Below, piece after piece: positions 1 through 6,637 of a stretch of DNA of 6,637 nt; within the stretch, counting starts at the first letter, position 1; each line of letters opens with the position of its first letter. The position numbers were made by a program, and so were the translations under genes. This DNA comes from JANYBV01 sp043763155. GTDB lineage: Bacteria; Pseudomonadota; Alphaproteobacteria; Rickettsiales; SXRF01. The stretch lies in contig JAYULW010000090.1 in the NCBI GenBank assembly GCA_043763155.1, positions 1-6,637 on the forward strand, read 5' to 3'. Below the pieces are notes generated by a model. It was not told the origin of the DNA. It did not search any database and saw only the letters and a program-made list of their open reading frames with translations.

Positions 1-807
1 AATCAACAAAAGGCCAAAAACACTAGGATTTTAGCGGTTGTCAACCAGAAGGGCGGCGTGGGAAAAACCACCACGACAGTCAATCTGGCGACGGCTTTGG
101 CGGCTGTAAACAAGAAAGTTTTGGTGATTGATTTCGACCCGCAGGGTAATGCCAGCACTGGTTTGGGCATCGAAAAACGCGAATTAACTTCTTATGATCT
201 GGTACTCAGCGATGTGACGCTGGAAGAAGTGACCCAGAAATCTGAGGTGCCGAACCTTCACATCGTCCCAGCCACCATAGATCTTTCCGGAGCCGAAATA
301 GAAATGGTGAGCCTGATGAAGCGTGAATATCGCCTCAAAAACGCTCTCGATAAGGCTACCACCCATTACGACTATATATTAATTGACTGCCCGCCGTCGC
401 TTGGGCTGTTAACGCTTAACGCTTTGGTTGCCGCCAGCGCGGTTTTGATTCCGCTGCAATGTGAGTTCTATGCTCTCGAAGGTTTGAGCCATTTGATCAA
501 GACGGTGGAGTTGGTTCGCGCGAATTTGAATCCTGAACTCAGCATTCAGGGGATTGTGCTTACGATGTATGACCGCCGTAATAAGTTCACCGAGCAGATT
601 GAAAATGACGTGCGCGGGTATTTTAAGGAGCTGGTTTATAGCTCCGTTATTCCGCGCAATGTTCGTATGTCGGAAGCGCCTTCGCACGGTAAGCCTGCGC
701 TGATTTACGACATGAATTGCAGTGGCTCGAAAGCGTATATCCAGCTTGCCAGCGAATTGCTGAAGCGGGAACGCGCACGCGCCAAAGAAGAACTCACCGC
801 CGCTTAA
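1..807 (+). CDS. parA: ParA/Soj chromosome-partitioning ATPase (5' partial)
   Basis: Walker-type ATPase that binds DNA non-specifically when ATP-bound and drives ParB-parS complexes apart during chromosome segregation; it acts in the cytoplasm on the nucleoid. The reading frame is open from base 1 and no plausible start lies ahead of the P-loop, so the true start is upstream of the window; the GTG at 58 falls inside the P-loop and cannot be the start. Counting from the first window codon: deviant Walker A KGGVGKTT at 17-24 with the signature first lysine, Walker A' region DFDPQGN at 44-50, Walker B ILIDCPP at 126-132, and the C-terminal PRNVRMSEAPSHGKPA segment near 218-233 typical of chromosomal ParA. 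There are 268 codons in the window, so only a few residues are probably missing. The small size without an N-terminal HTH argues against plasmid type Ia ParA. parB follows after 20 nt, so the two are almost certainly one operon. Confidence 0.96.
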   Translation, partial: NQQKAKNTRILAVVNQKGGVGKTTTTVNLATALAAVNKKVLVIDFDPQGNASTGLGIEKRELTSYDLVLSDVTLEEVTQKSEVPNLHIVPATIDLSGAEIEMVSLMKREYRLKNALDKATTHYDYILIDCPPSLGLLTLNALVAASAVLIPLQCEFYALEGLSHLIKTVELVRANLNPELSIQGIVLTMYDRRNKFTEQIENDVRGYFKELVYSSVIPRNVRMSEAPSHGKPALIYDMNCSGSKAYIQLASELLKRERARAKEELTAA

Positions 808-815
808 TATTAGAT

Positions 816-820
816 AGGAG
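816..820 (+). promoter_or_regulatory. Ribosome binding site of parB
   Basis: AGGAG lies 7 nt before the ATG at 828, inside the 20-nt parA-parB gap. It fixes the parB start at 828 even though the frame is open further upstream, back into parA. Confidence 0.85.
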
Positions 821-827
821 ATTTACC

Positions 828-1766
828 ATGGCTACTATTACGCAACGTGGATTAGGCAAGGGACTTTCGGCTCTCATCTCGGAAAATTACAGCCAGACGG
901 CGACGCCTGCGAAGGACGCGCCGGCTCCGAAAAATTCGGCGGAAGTGGCATCGGGCGTGTACACGCTTTCGGTGACGAAATTGCATCCCGGGAAGTATCA
1001 GCCGCGTACGCAATTTAGCGATCAGGCGATTGCGGAACTGGCGGATTCGATTCGCAAGAATGGTATCATGCAGCCGATCATTGTTCGCGTGTCGGGCAAG
1101 CAGGAAGGCAAGTATGAAATCGTTGCAGGTGAACGCCGCTGGCGGGCTGCGCAACGGGCGGAGCTGGACCAGGTTCCGGTTATCATCCGTGATATTCCTG
1201 ATAAGCAGGCGTTGGAATTGGCGATTGTTGAAAACATTCAGCGCCAGGATTTGTCGCCGATTGAAGAAGCCAATGGTTACCAGCGTTTGATCGAGGAATT
1301 TGAATATACGCAGGAAGAGCTTTCGGGCGTGATCGGCAAGAGCCGCAGCCATGTGGCGAACCTGCTGCGCTTGCTTTCGCTGCCGGAAGAAATTCGCGAC
1401 ATGCTGGAAAAAGACGAGCTGACGATGGGCCATGCGCGTACGCTGATTGGCGTTCCGGGCGCGGTGGATATTGCGCGCGACATCGTGAAAAAAGGACTCA
1501 ATGTTCGCCAAGCCGAGCAGATGAGCCGCGATGTGCAGGGCGTGGAAAAACGCACCGTTTCGCGGGCGGGGAGCCGTAGTGGTTCGCCTGCGCAATCGAA
1601 CAGCAAAAAAGATCCGGATATTATTGCGCTGGAAGAAACGCTGTCGGAAAACCTGGGGCTTCGCGTGAGCATTATTGACCGTGGGCAATCGGGTGAGATT
1701 ACGCTTTCGTATGAATCGCTCAGCCAGCTTGATGGGATTTTGCGCCGTTTGGGTGAGGGGCTTTAA
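828..1766 (+). CDS. parB: ParB/Spo0J partition protein, CTP-dependent DNA clamp
   Basis: Centromere-binding protein that loads at parS, closes as a CTP-dependent sliding clamp and stimulates ParA ATPase. The 312-residue length fits chromosomal ParB. Visible in order: N-terminal RGLGKGLSALI at 7-17, the usual ParA-contact peptide; a variable Ala/Pro-rich linker at about 22-42; the ParB N-domain with QPRTQF at 58-63; the arginine-rich CTP-binding box GERRWRA at 101-107; the second nucleotide box ENIQR at 135-139; a helix-turn-helix from TQEEL to about residue 186, with GKSRSHVANLL as recognition region; a charged, serine-rich linker at about 238-262; and a C-terminal dimerisation domain from about 264 to the end. 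No key motif is missing. The start at 828 is supported by its ribosome binding site and by the canonical N-terminus. No parS-like site is visible in the window, so its binding sites lie elsewhere. Confidence 0.97.
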   Translation: MATITQRGLGKGLSALISENYSQTATPAKDAPAPKNSAEVASGVYTLSVTKLHPGKYQPRTQFSDQAIAELADSIRKNGIMQPIIVRVSGKQEGKYEIVAGERRWRAAQRAELDQVPVIIRDIPDKQALELAIVENIQRQDLSPIEEANGYQRLIEEFEYTQEELSGVIGKSRSHVANLLRLLSLPEEIRDMLEKDELTMGHARTLIGVPGAVDIARDIVKKGLNVRQAEQMSRDVQGVEKRTVSRAGSRSGSPAQSNSKKDPDIIALEETLSENLGLRVSIIDRGQSGEITLSYESLSQLDGILRRLGEGL

Positions 1767-1777
1767 GCCTGTAGCTT

Positions 1778-2752
1778 ATGCGTGAATTATTCCGGCCAGG
1801 AAGGCTGGGTTTCTGGGTGATGGCGATGGTGTGCGCGGGCGGGTTCGCGCATGCGCATGAGGTGCGCAAGGCGGTGTTGCCGCTGGGCGACGGGCAGATT
1901 GCGTTTAAGCCGACGGCCGCCAATATTTTTGTGTGCAATACCAACTTCGCACCCGGCGGGGCATTTCGCGACGGGCCGTGGATTTCGGGGAAGGTGTGGT
2001 ATCCCGATGGCAAGGTTGCGGTTGAGGGCAATGTTGCGTGGCCGGGGGCGCAGATACGGATTTCACGCGAAGGGGAGAGCCGGATTATTGCGGCCAACGG
2101 GCTGCCGGTGAACCAGCGGACGGGGGAATACCCCGTGGCGCGTGATAGCGCGGCGTACGCGTATGACAGGAACCCGAACTCGATATTATCGCAGAATGTG
2201 CTTTTGCGGCTTCCTGCGAACCCTGTGGAGGCTGCAAAGCCCTCTTGCGTGCCGATGGGCATGGTGGGGATGACGCTTACGGGTGTGGGGATTTTTAACG
2301 GGCTGGACGGCATGGGGCGCGATGCAGCGGCGCATGAGATTCAGGACCATTGCAATGGGCACCCGGAGCGGCGGGGGCAATACCACTATCATAGCTGGAG
2401 CAATTGCATTCCGGACGCTTCGGGCGATAAGGGGGAACATAGCGACCTTGTCGGGTACATGCTGGATGGGTTTGGGATTTACGGGCCGATTGGCGAGAAG
2501 GGCGAACGGCTGGAAAACAAGGATCTGGATGTGTGCCATGGGCATACGCATGCTATCAACTGGGATGGGAATATGGTGGTGATGTATCACTATCATTTTA
2601 CGGATGAGTATCCGTATTCGATTGGGTGTTTTAAGGGCATTCCGGTGAATGTGCCGGGGATGGGGCCGCCGCAGGGTGGGCCGCCGATGGGTATGAGGCC
2701 ACCGCCGCCACCGGGGGGATTTCCGCCGCCGCCACCACCTTATCAGCGTTAG
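1778..2752 (+). CDS. Secreted YHYH-domain protein with polyproline tail
   Basis: This looks like a member of the YHYH protein family; its biochemical role is not established to my knowledge. The 324 residues begin with a Sec-type signal peptide: basic start (R2, R6, R9), hydrophobic core at about 10-24, and likely cleavage after AHA at 24-26. C19 lacks a proper lipobox, so a soluble periplasmic or exported protein is favoured. Family hallmarks: FNGLDG at 173-178, YHYH at 202-205, GYMLDGFGIYG at 226-236, CHGHTH at 253-258, a second YHYH at 270-273, and YPYSIGCFKG at 278-287. Six cysteines follow the signal peptide (53, 157, 192, 210, 253, 284), enough for three disulfides, and the clustered histidines suggest metal binding, which is inference. 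The tail from about 293 is Pro/Gly/Met-rich. An in-frame TAG at 1772-1774 excludes an earlier start. No clear ribosome binding site precedes 1778; AGGAAGG at 1798-1804 could serve a start at 1817 or 1820, but that would cut off the basic part of the signal peptide. The gene lies 11 nt after parB and may be read through from it. Confidence 0.88.
   Translation: MRELFRPGRLGFWVMAMVCAGGFAHAHEVRKAVLPLGDGQIAFKPTAANIFVCNTNFAPGGAFRDGPWISGKVWYPDGKVAVEGNVAWPGAQIRISREGESRIIAANGLPVNQRTGEYPVARDSAAYAYDRNPNSILSQNVLLRLPANPVEAAKPSCVPMGMVGMTLTGVGIFNGLDGMGRDAAAHEIQDHCNGHPERRGQYHYHSWSNCIPDASGDKGEHSDLVGYMLDGFGIYGPIGEKGERLENKDLDVCHGHTHAINWDGNMVVMYHYHFTDEYPYSIGCFKGIPVNVPGMGPPQGGPPMGMRPPPPPGGFPPPPPPYQR
2699..2740 (+). 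repeat. CCN-repeat encoding two polyproline runs
   Basis: Low-complexity CCN triplets encode five consecutive prolines (codons 308-312) and six (316-321), separated by Gly-Gly-Phe, at the very end of the YHYH protein. Such runs normally depend on EF-P for efficient translation. The triplets also make this a slippage-prone tract. Confidence 0.8.
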
Positions 2753-3762
2753 CGGATTTGTGTCATTTGCAGCAGGCGGCGTGAGCTTGCGGGGATGATG
2801 GGGAGGTCGCTGGTTTTGCAGGCCAGCTCGGCATTTACCAGTGCGCGCAGGGCGCGGGTGATCTGGTCGGTGTTCCAGCTTTGGGCGTGGCGCGTTAAAA
2901 TAGGGACCTGACGGAAGAATACGGGCGGGCGCAGGCCCTGCACCACAGCGTCGGCGCTGATGCCTTCGTTCATTTTGGCGCGGATGATGTAGAGGCGGTT
3001 GAAGTAGCGCTGCAGGGCGCGCAGGTAGGTGATGGGCTGGTTGCCTTCGCGTAAGAGCAGGGTCAGGTGTTTTTCGAGGTTGGCGAGGCTGCGGTCGGCG
3101 ACGGCATTTACGAGGTCGTCGAAATTGGCTTCGCGGTTGTAATCCACCAGCAGCTGCACATCGGCGAGGGTGAGTTTTTTGGCTTCACCGGCAAAGGTCA
3201 CGCATTTTTCGAGTTCCTGATGGGTGACGTAGCGGTCGTTGCCGAGCTGCTGGGAGAGGTATTCGACGGCGTCGCGGTCGGCCTGTACACCGGCGGTTTC
3301 AAAGGATTTGCGAATGACGGCGGCTACGTCGCGCACCTCGTCGTGGTAGCAGGCGATGGCGGCTGCGCTTGCGTCTTTTTCAAACCAGCCGCGAAGCGAT
3401 GAGCGGGAGGAAAGTTCGTCGCCGCAGGCGATGAGAAGGACGTCGCTGTTAAATTGTTCGCTGGCTCCGGCGATGATTTTGGTGAGTTTGTCCCCGGCGT
3501 CGCGGATGAGGATGACGCGCTTGGGGGCCATCATGGAAATGGCGTTGATTTCGTCGGAAAGGATTGCGGGGTCGGCGGTGATTTTAGCTTCGGTCAGTTC
3601 GACCAGAGCGAAGGGATCGTAAGTGGCGCCAAGGGATTTTGCGATGATGCTTTTGGCGCGTTCGCGTATGAGGCCAGAGTCTGGGCCATAAAGCAAAATG
3701 GCACGCGCGGAGGCGGGCGGGGAGGCGAGGAAAGATTCGACGGATTTAGGGATGATTTTCAT
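2749..3762 (-). CDS. holA: DNA polymerase III subunit delta
   Basis: Delta subunit of the clamp loader, which opens the beta sliding clamp and loads it on primed DNA at the replication fork. The product is 337 residues, close to the usual family size of roughly 340. The N-terminal AAA+-like domain starts with AILLYGPDSGLIRERA at about 21-36, the degenerate P-loop region expected in delta, which does not hydrolyse ATP. The middle holds the QQLGNDRYVTHQELEKC segment near 190-206, matching the conserved G-D/N-...-ELEKL type motif of HolA. The C-terminal collar domain includes the ITYLRALQRYFNRLY region, and the chain ends in RRLLQMTQIR. The ATG at 3762 has AGGA 7 nt upstream; another ATG 7 nt earlier is out of frame. 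The gene is last in a probable leuS-lptE-holA operon, 34 nt after lptE. Its stop overlaps that of the convergent YHYH gene. I see no intrinsic terminator beyond it. Confidence 0.93.
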   Translation of the reverse strand: MKIIPKSVESFLASPPASARAILLYGPDSGLIRERAKSIIAKSLGATYDPFALVELTEAKITADPAILSDEINAISMMAPKRVILIRDAGDKLTKIIAGASEQFNSDVLLIACGDELSSRSSLRGWFEKDASAAAIACYHDEVRDVAAVIRKSFETAGVQADRDAVEYLSQQLGNDRYVTHQELEKCVTFAGEAKKLTLADVQLLVDYNREANFDDLVNAVADRSLANLEKHLTLLLREGNQPITYLRALQRYFNRLYIIRAKMNEGISADAVVQGLRPPVFFRQVPILTRHAQSWNTDQITRALRALVNAELACKTSDLPIIPASSRRLLQMTQIR

Positions 3763-3769
3763 AGCGTCA

Positions 3770-3773
3770 TCCT
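3770..3773 (-). promoter_or_regulatory. Ribosome binding site of holA
   Basis: AGGA on the minus strand, 7 nt before the ATG at 3762, within the 34-nt lptE-holA gap. It supports separate initiation of holA within the operon. Confidence 0.7.
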
Positions 3774-3796
3774 AGCAGGTTTTGCGTGCGCTGCAA

Positions 3797-4399
3797 TTAT
3801 TGCATGTTGATGGTGGTGCCTTGTTCCTGACGCAGGATATTGTTGGGGTCGAGGCTGGGTTTTTTGCTGGGCATATGGATAACTTCGGCCTGCGGCGCAC
3901 CTTCGTCGAGATAGGTGGCGAGGCGGGCGCGGTAGAGTTCGGCCAGGGCGATGGTGCCGCGTTTCAGGGCGTCCTGCTCGGACACGTAGGTGGAGAAATA
4001 AACGTTGGTCAGGTTGTTGTAGCTGGTGAGGTAGCCGATCTGGCCGGAGGTAACGGGTTTGTCGTCGGCGGTGCGGTACAGGACATATTCGGAGCTGAAA
4101 GTGACGTTGTAGCGCGAGACGGTGCCGTCGCGGGCAACAGAGATGGGGACAGCGAGATGTTCGAGCTTTACCACCAGGCGGTAGCTGGGCGTGGCGGGCA
4201 TGCCGCCGGAGGGGTTCAGAGTGTCTTCGAGTTTGCTTTTGAAGGTGAGGCCAAGCTTGCCGCCGATGGGATCTATTTTGACGCCGGCTTTGAGCTTGCT
4301 GTTAGAGGATGCGTCTTTCTGGCCGTACAGGGGTTCGAAGCCGCAGGCGGCCAGCAACAGCGGAAGAAGGACGATTGCGAGATTACGCTGCCACGACAT
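3797..4399 (-). CDS. lptE: LPS-assembly lipoprotein LptE
   Basis: Outer-membrane lipoprotein that plugs the LptD barrel and helps insert lipopolysaccharide into the outer leaflet. The 200-residue product starts with a short lipoprotein signal peptide: R5, hydrophobic stretch 7-18, lipobox LAAC with the lipidated cysteine at 19. It is followed directly by GFEPLYG, the C-G-F-x-P-L-Y-G start typical of LptE. The rest is a polar alpha/beta domain with SYRLVVKLEHLAV and YVLYRTAD strands and no further membrane segment. Sequence conservation in this family is low, so the call rests on the N-terminus, the size and the position between leuS and holA, where lptE is commonly found in proteobacteria. 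The gene starts 17 nt inside the end of leuS, which suggests translational coupling, and has its own AGGA site. Its presence implies a diderm bacterium with lipopolysaccharide export. Confidence 0.88.
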   Translation of the reverse strand: MSWQRNLAIVLLPLLLAACGFEPLYGQKDASSNSKLKAGVKIDPIGGKLGLTFKSKLEDTLNPSGGMPATPSYRLVVKLEHLAVPISVARDGTVSRYNVTFSSEYVLYRTADDKPVTSGQIGYLTSYNNLTNVYFSTYVSEQDALKRGTIALAELYRARLATYLDEGAPQAEVIHMPSKKPSLDPNNILRQEQGTTINMQ

Positions 4400-6637
4400 T
4401 GACGATCCTGTTGGGTACGACGACGATTTTCTTCACCTCTTTACCTTTAAGCGCATCCATGATGCTTGGCAAGGCCATGGCTTGGGATTCCAGCGTTTTG
4501 GCGTCGGTGTCTTTGGCGGCTTCCATGTTGGCGCGCAGCTTGCCGTTGATCTGGACCACGATAGTGACCACATTATCCACCACTAAGGCGGGGTCGGCTT
4601 TGGGCCATGCGCTGTTGGCCACCAGTTCGGTGCCGCCGAGGAGGAGGTGGAGTTCTTCGGCGAGGTGCGGCAGGAACGGCGAAATGAGGTGGGTGACGGC
4701 GCGGATGGATTCGCCGAAGACGGCGGCGGTGGCGGCATCGGCCGTGTTGAGCGCGCAGGGCATTCGTGAGTTCGCGGATACGGGCGATGGCTTTGTTGAA
4801 ATGGAAGCGCTCGATGTCTTCGGTGACGGCTTTAATGGTTTTGTGCGTCTGCTGGCGGAGCGCGACGAGGGCAGGCTCTTTGATGCTGTTGAGGTCGGCA
4901 TTGCTGGTGGCGGCGGCTTTGTTGTCCATCACCAGTTTCCAGAGGCGGTTGATGTAGCGCCATGCGCCGTCAATGCCGGCGTCGGTCCATTCGAGGTCGC
5001 GCTCTGGCGGAGAATCGGACAGCATGAACAGGCGGGCGGCATCGGCACCGTAGGAGGTGATGATGTGGCGGGGGTCCACGGTGTTTTTCTTGGACTTGGA
5101 CATTTTTTCGATGCGGCCAACAGCCACGGGCTGTCCGGATTTATCGGAGTAGATAATCCCTTTATTGGAAGGCACAAAATTGGTGGGGAAATCTATATAC
5201 GAGCCATCACCTTTTGTGATTCGTATGGCTTCTATTTTCCCGTGATTCTCAATGCTTTTGCTTGTCCAATCTGGTTGAGGGTTAATTTCGTCGGGAGAGA
5301 GCCATTTGCCGTCTTCGCCCTTGTAGGTTTCGTGGCAGATCATGCCCTGGGTCTCTAAGCGTTTGAAAGGCTCTTTGTAGTTCACGAGGCCGCAGGTGTT
5401 TAACGCGCGGGAGAAGAAGCGGGAATACAGCAGGTGCAGCACGGCGTGTTCGATGCCGCCGATATAGCAGTCTACGGGCATCCAGTAATCCACCGCTGCT
5501 TTATCGAAGGGCTGCTCGCTGTGGGGGGAGCAGAAGCGGGCGAAATACCAGCTGGATTCGAAGAAGGTGTCGAAGGTGTCTGTCTCACGGGTGGCAGGCT
5601 TGCTACAGGAGGGGCAGGAGACGTGTTTCCATGTTGGGTGGTGGGAGAGCGGGTTTCCGGGCTTATCGAAGCTTATATCCTTCGGTAATGCGACGGGGAG
5701 GTCTTTTTCGGGCACGGGGACCGCGCCGCAAGCGTCGCAATAGATGATGGGGATGGGGCAGCCCCAGTAGCGCTGGCGGGACACACCCCAGTCGCGCAGG
5801 CGGTAATTTATTTTGGCGGTGCCGTGTCCGGTTTTTTCGAGTTCGGCGATGGCGGCTTTTTTTGCGTCGGTAACGGAAAGGCCATCGAGGAAGCTGGAAT
5901 TGGTTAGCAAGCCATCATCGGTGAAGGCTTCGGTGAGGGGCGTGGGCGCGGTGCTGATGACGTTGATGATGGGGAGTTTGTATTTGGTGGCGAACTCGAA
6001 ATCGCGCTGGTCGTGGGCGGGGCAGGCGAAGATGGCGCCGGTGCCGTAATCCATGAGTACGAAATTGGCGATGAATAGGGGGACTTCGCGGCCATCGAAC
6101 GGGTGGAGGATTTTGAGGCCGGTGTCGTAGCCTTTTTTCTCGGCTTTTTCGATGGCTTCTTCGGAGGTGCCGGTGCGCTGGCAGTCCTGGATGAAGGCGA
6201 GCATTTCAGGGTTTTTGGCGGCAAGCTCGGCGGCGAGCGGGTGGCCGGGGGAGATGGCGCAGAAGGACATGCCGAAAAGCGTGTCGGGGCGGGTGGTATA
6301 GATAGCGAGGCGCTCTGGGCGGCCTTTGATTTCAAGGTTCAGCGTGGCGCCGTAGGATTTGCCGATCCATTTTTCCTGCATCAGGCGGACTTTGTCGGGC
6401 CATTCTTTGAGGCCATCGAGTGCGCTCAGCAAATCTTCGGCGTAGTCGGAAATGCGGAGGAACCATTGGGAGAGCTTGCGGCGCTCGACGAGCGCGCCGG
6501 AACGCCAGCCGCGGCCTTCGATGACCTGTTCGTTGGCGAGCACGGTGTTGTCAACAGGGTCCCAGTTGACTTCGGCTTCTTTGCGGTAGGCGATGCCACG
6601 TTCCAAAAATTTCAGGAAGAAAAGTTGTTCGTGCTTG
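4383..6637 (-). CDS. leuS: Leucyl-tRNA synthetase (5' partial, one frameshift)
   Basis: Class I synthetase that charges tRNA-Leu and edits mischarged products. Coding runs past the right edge; the TTG at 6606 is internal. Compared with E. coli LeuRS about 130 N-terminal residues, including the HIGH motif, lie outside. Visible in order: ERGIAYRKEAEVNW; the cysteine-free GRGWRSGA region; editing-domain TTRPDT at 6280-6297 and YGTGA...HDQRD, with HDQRD at 6001-6015; DWGVSRQRYWG; CxxC pairs near 5730-5739 and 5607-5616, a probable zinc site; an AT-richer variable segment at about 5137-5283; KMSKS at 5092-5106; the anticodon-binding helices, with SPFLPHLAEEL; and the C-terminal domain with VVQINGKLRANM. 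The frame changes near 4751-4763: the first frame is sound down to RELTNAL (L at 4756-4758), while the matching C-terminus continues in another frame to a TAA at 4383-4385. Without correction the first frame runs about 60 Arg/Pro/His-rich codons to a stop at 4573. It leads the leuS-lptE-holA set. Confidence 0.93.
4406..4409 (-). promoter_or_regulatory. Ribosome binding site of lptE inside leuS
   Basis: AGGA on the minus strand, 6 nt before the ATG at 4399, lying within the last codons of leuS. It fixes the lptE start and the 17-nt gene overlap. Confidence 0.72.
4751..4763 (-). other. Frameshift site in leuS
   Basis: This is the interval in which the leuS homology passes from one frame to another, equivalent to one extra or two missing bases. 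It contains GCGCGC at 4751-4756 and GGG at 4758-4760. Restoring one GC unit gives a continuous RELTNALRALNTADAA and the same spacing to the SPFLPH motif as I recall for E. coli LeuRS (31 residues). There is no in-frame stop at the site and no recognised slippery motif such as that of prfB. Confidence 0.8.
5186..5241. repeat. Imperfect palindrome within leuS
   Basis: Nested inverted arms share one centre: GGGAAAT (5186-5192) with ATTTTCCC (5234-5241), ATACGA (5197-5202) with TCGTAT (5221-5226), and ATCAC (5206-5210) with GTGAT (5216-5220) around a 5-nt loop. The arms are interrupted by unpaired bases. The palindrome lies in the AT-richer segment of leuS (49 of 120 bases G or C at 5161-5280) and is read in frame. 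It may be a chance hairpin or a remnant of a palindromic insertion. Confidence 0.45.

Noticed and set aside
58..60. GTG as the parA start
   Set aside because: It would remove the first lysine and glycines of the deviant Walker A motif; the frame is open and conserved upstream to base 1.
852..1688. Long minus-strand open frame opposite parB
   Set aside because: It is the antisense shadow of a clearly conserved parB; its product is Arg/His-rich with no recognisable motif and no ribosome binding site.
1764..1777. Short inverted repeat AAGC-CTGTA-GCTT after parB as a terminator
   Set aside because: The stem is only 4 bp with no following T run; it is too weak for an intrinsic terminator.
2059..2074. 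parS-like sequence around TTTCACGCGAA
   Set aside because: Only 10 of 16 positions match the palindrome TGTTTCACGTGAAACA and the outer bases fail on both sides; it is inside the YHYH coding region.
3782..4402. Plus-strand open frame covering lptE
   Set aside because: The Gly/Val/Asp-rich product is the reverse-frame image of lptE, which has a lipobox, a ribosome binding site and the expected neighbours.
4573..4750. Arg/Pro/His-rich extension as a real alternative LeuRS C-terminus
   Set aside because: The conserved LeuRS C-terminus is encoded over the same bases in the other frame, so the extension is out-of-frame translation.
4309..5358. 349-codon plus-strand open frame across lptE and leuS
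   Set aside because: It lies opposite two recognised genes and shows no domain; it stays open because of the base composition.

Overview
The window looks like chromosomal DNA from an alphaproteobacterium. It has chromosomal-type parA-parB (Spo0J/Soj class), followed by a convergent leuS-lptE-holA set, a neighbourhood I recall as common near the replication origin in this class. LeuRS also carries the cysteine-free GRGWRSGA stretch that I associate with alphaproteobacteria, where E. coli has zinc-site cysteines. I cannot resolve the order or family. Both window ends cut genes (parA and leuS each lose their N-terminus).

Layout. Plus strand: parA (1-807, 5' truncated), a 20-nt gap with a good ribosome binding site, parB (828-1766), then after 11 nt a secreted YHYH-domain protein (1778-2752). 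Minus strand, read right to left: leuS (6637-4383, 5' truncated, with one apparent frameshift near 4751-4763), lptE (4399-3797, overlapping the leuS end by 17 nt) and holA (3762-2749). The two gene sets converge with no spacer: the YHYH and holA stop codons overlap inside TTAG at 2749-2752. There is no gene-free stretch above 34 nt. I found no RNA gene, CRISPR array, insertion sequence, parS site or recognisable intrinsic terminator.

How the genes relate. ParA and ParB segregate the origin region. LeuRS charges tRNA-Leu, LptE helps LptD insert lipopolysaccharide into the outer membrane, and HolA is the delta subunit of the polymerase III clamp loader. These are housekeeping functions probably transcribed as two opposed units. 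The exception is the YHYH gene, an exported His- and Cys-rich protein of unestablished function with a polyproline tail, which looks like an accessory insertion between parB and holA.

Items worth a second look are the YHYH insertion, the leuS frameshift (best explained by a lost GC unit in a short GC repeat), an AT-richer segment with an imperfect palindrome just before the LeuRS KMSKS loop, and a G excess on the plus strand that persists through the change in gene direction. I see no convincing evidence of a new multi-gene system.
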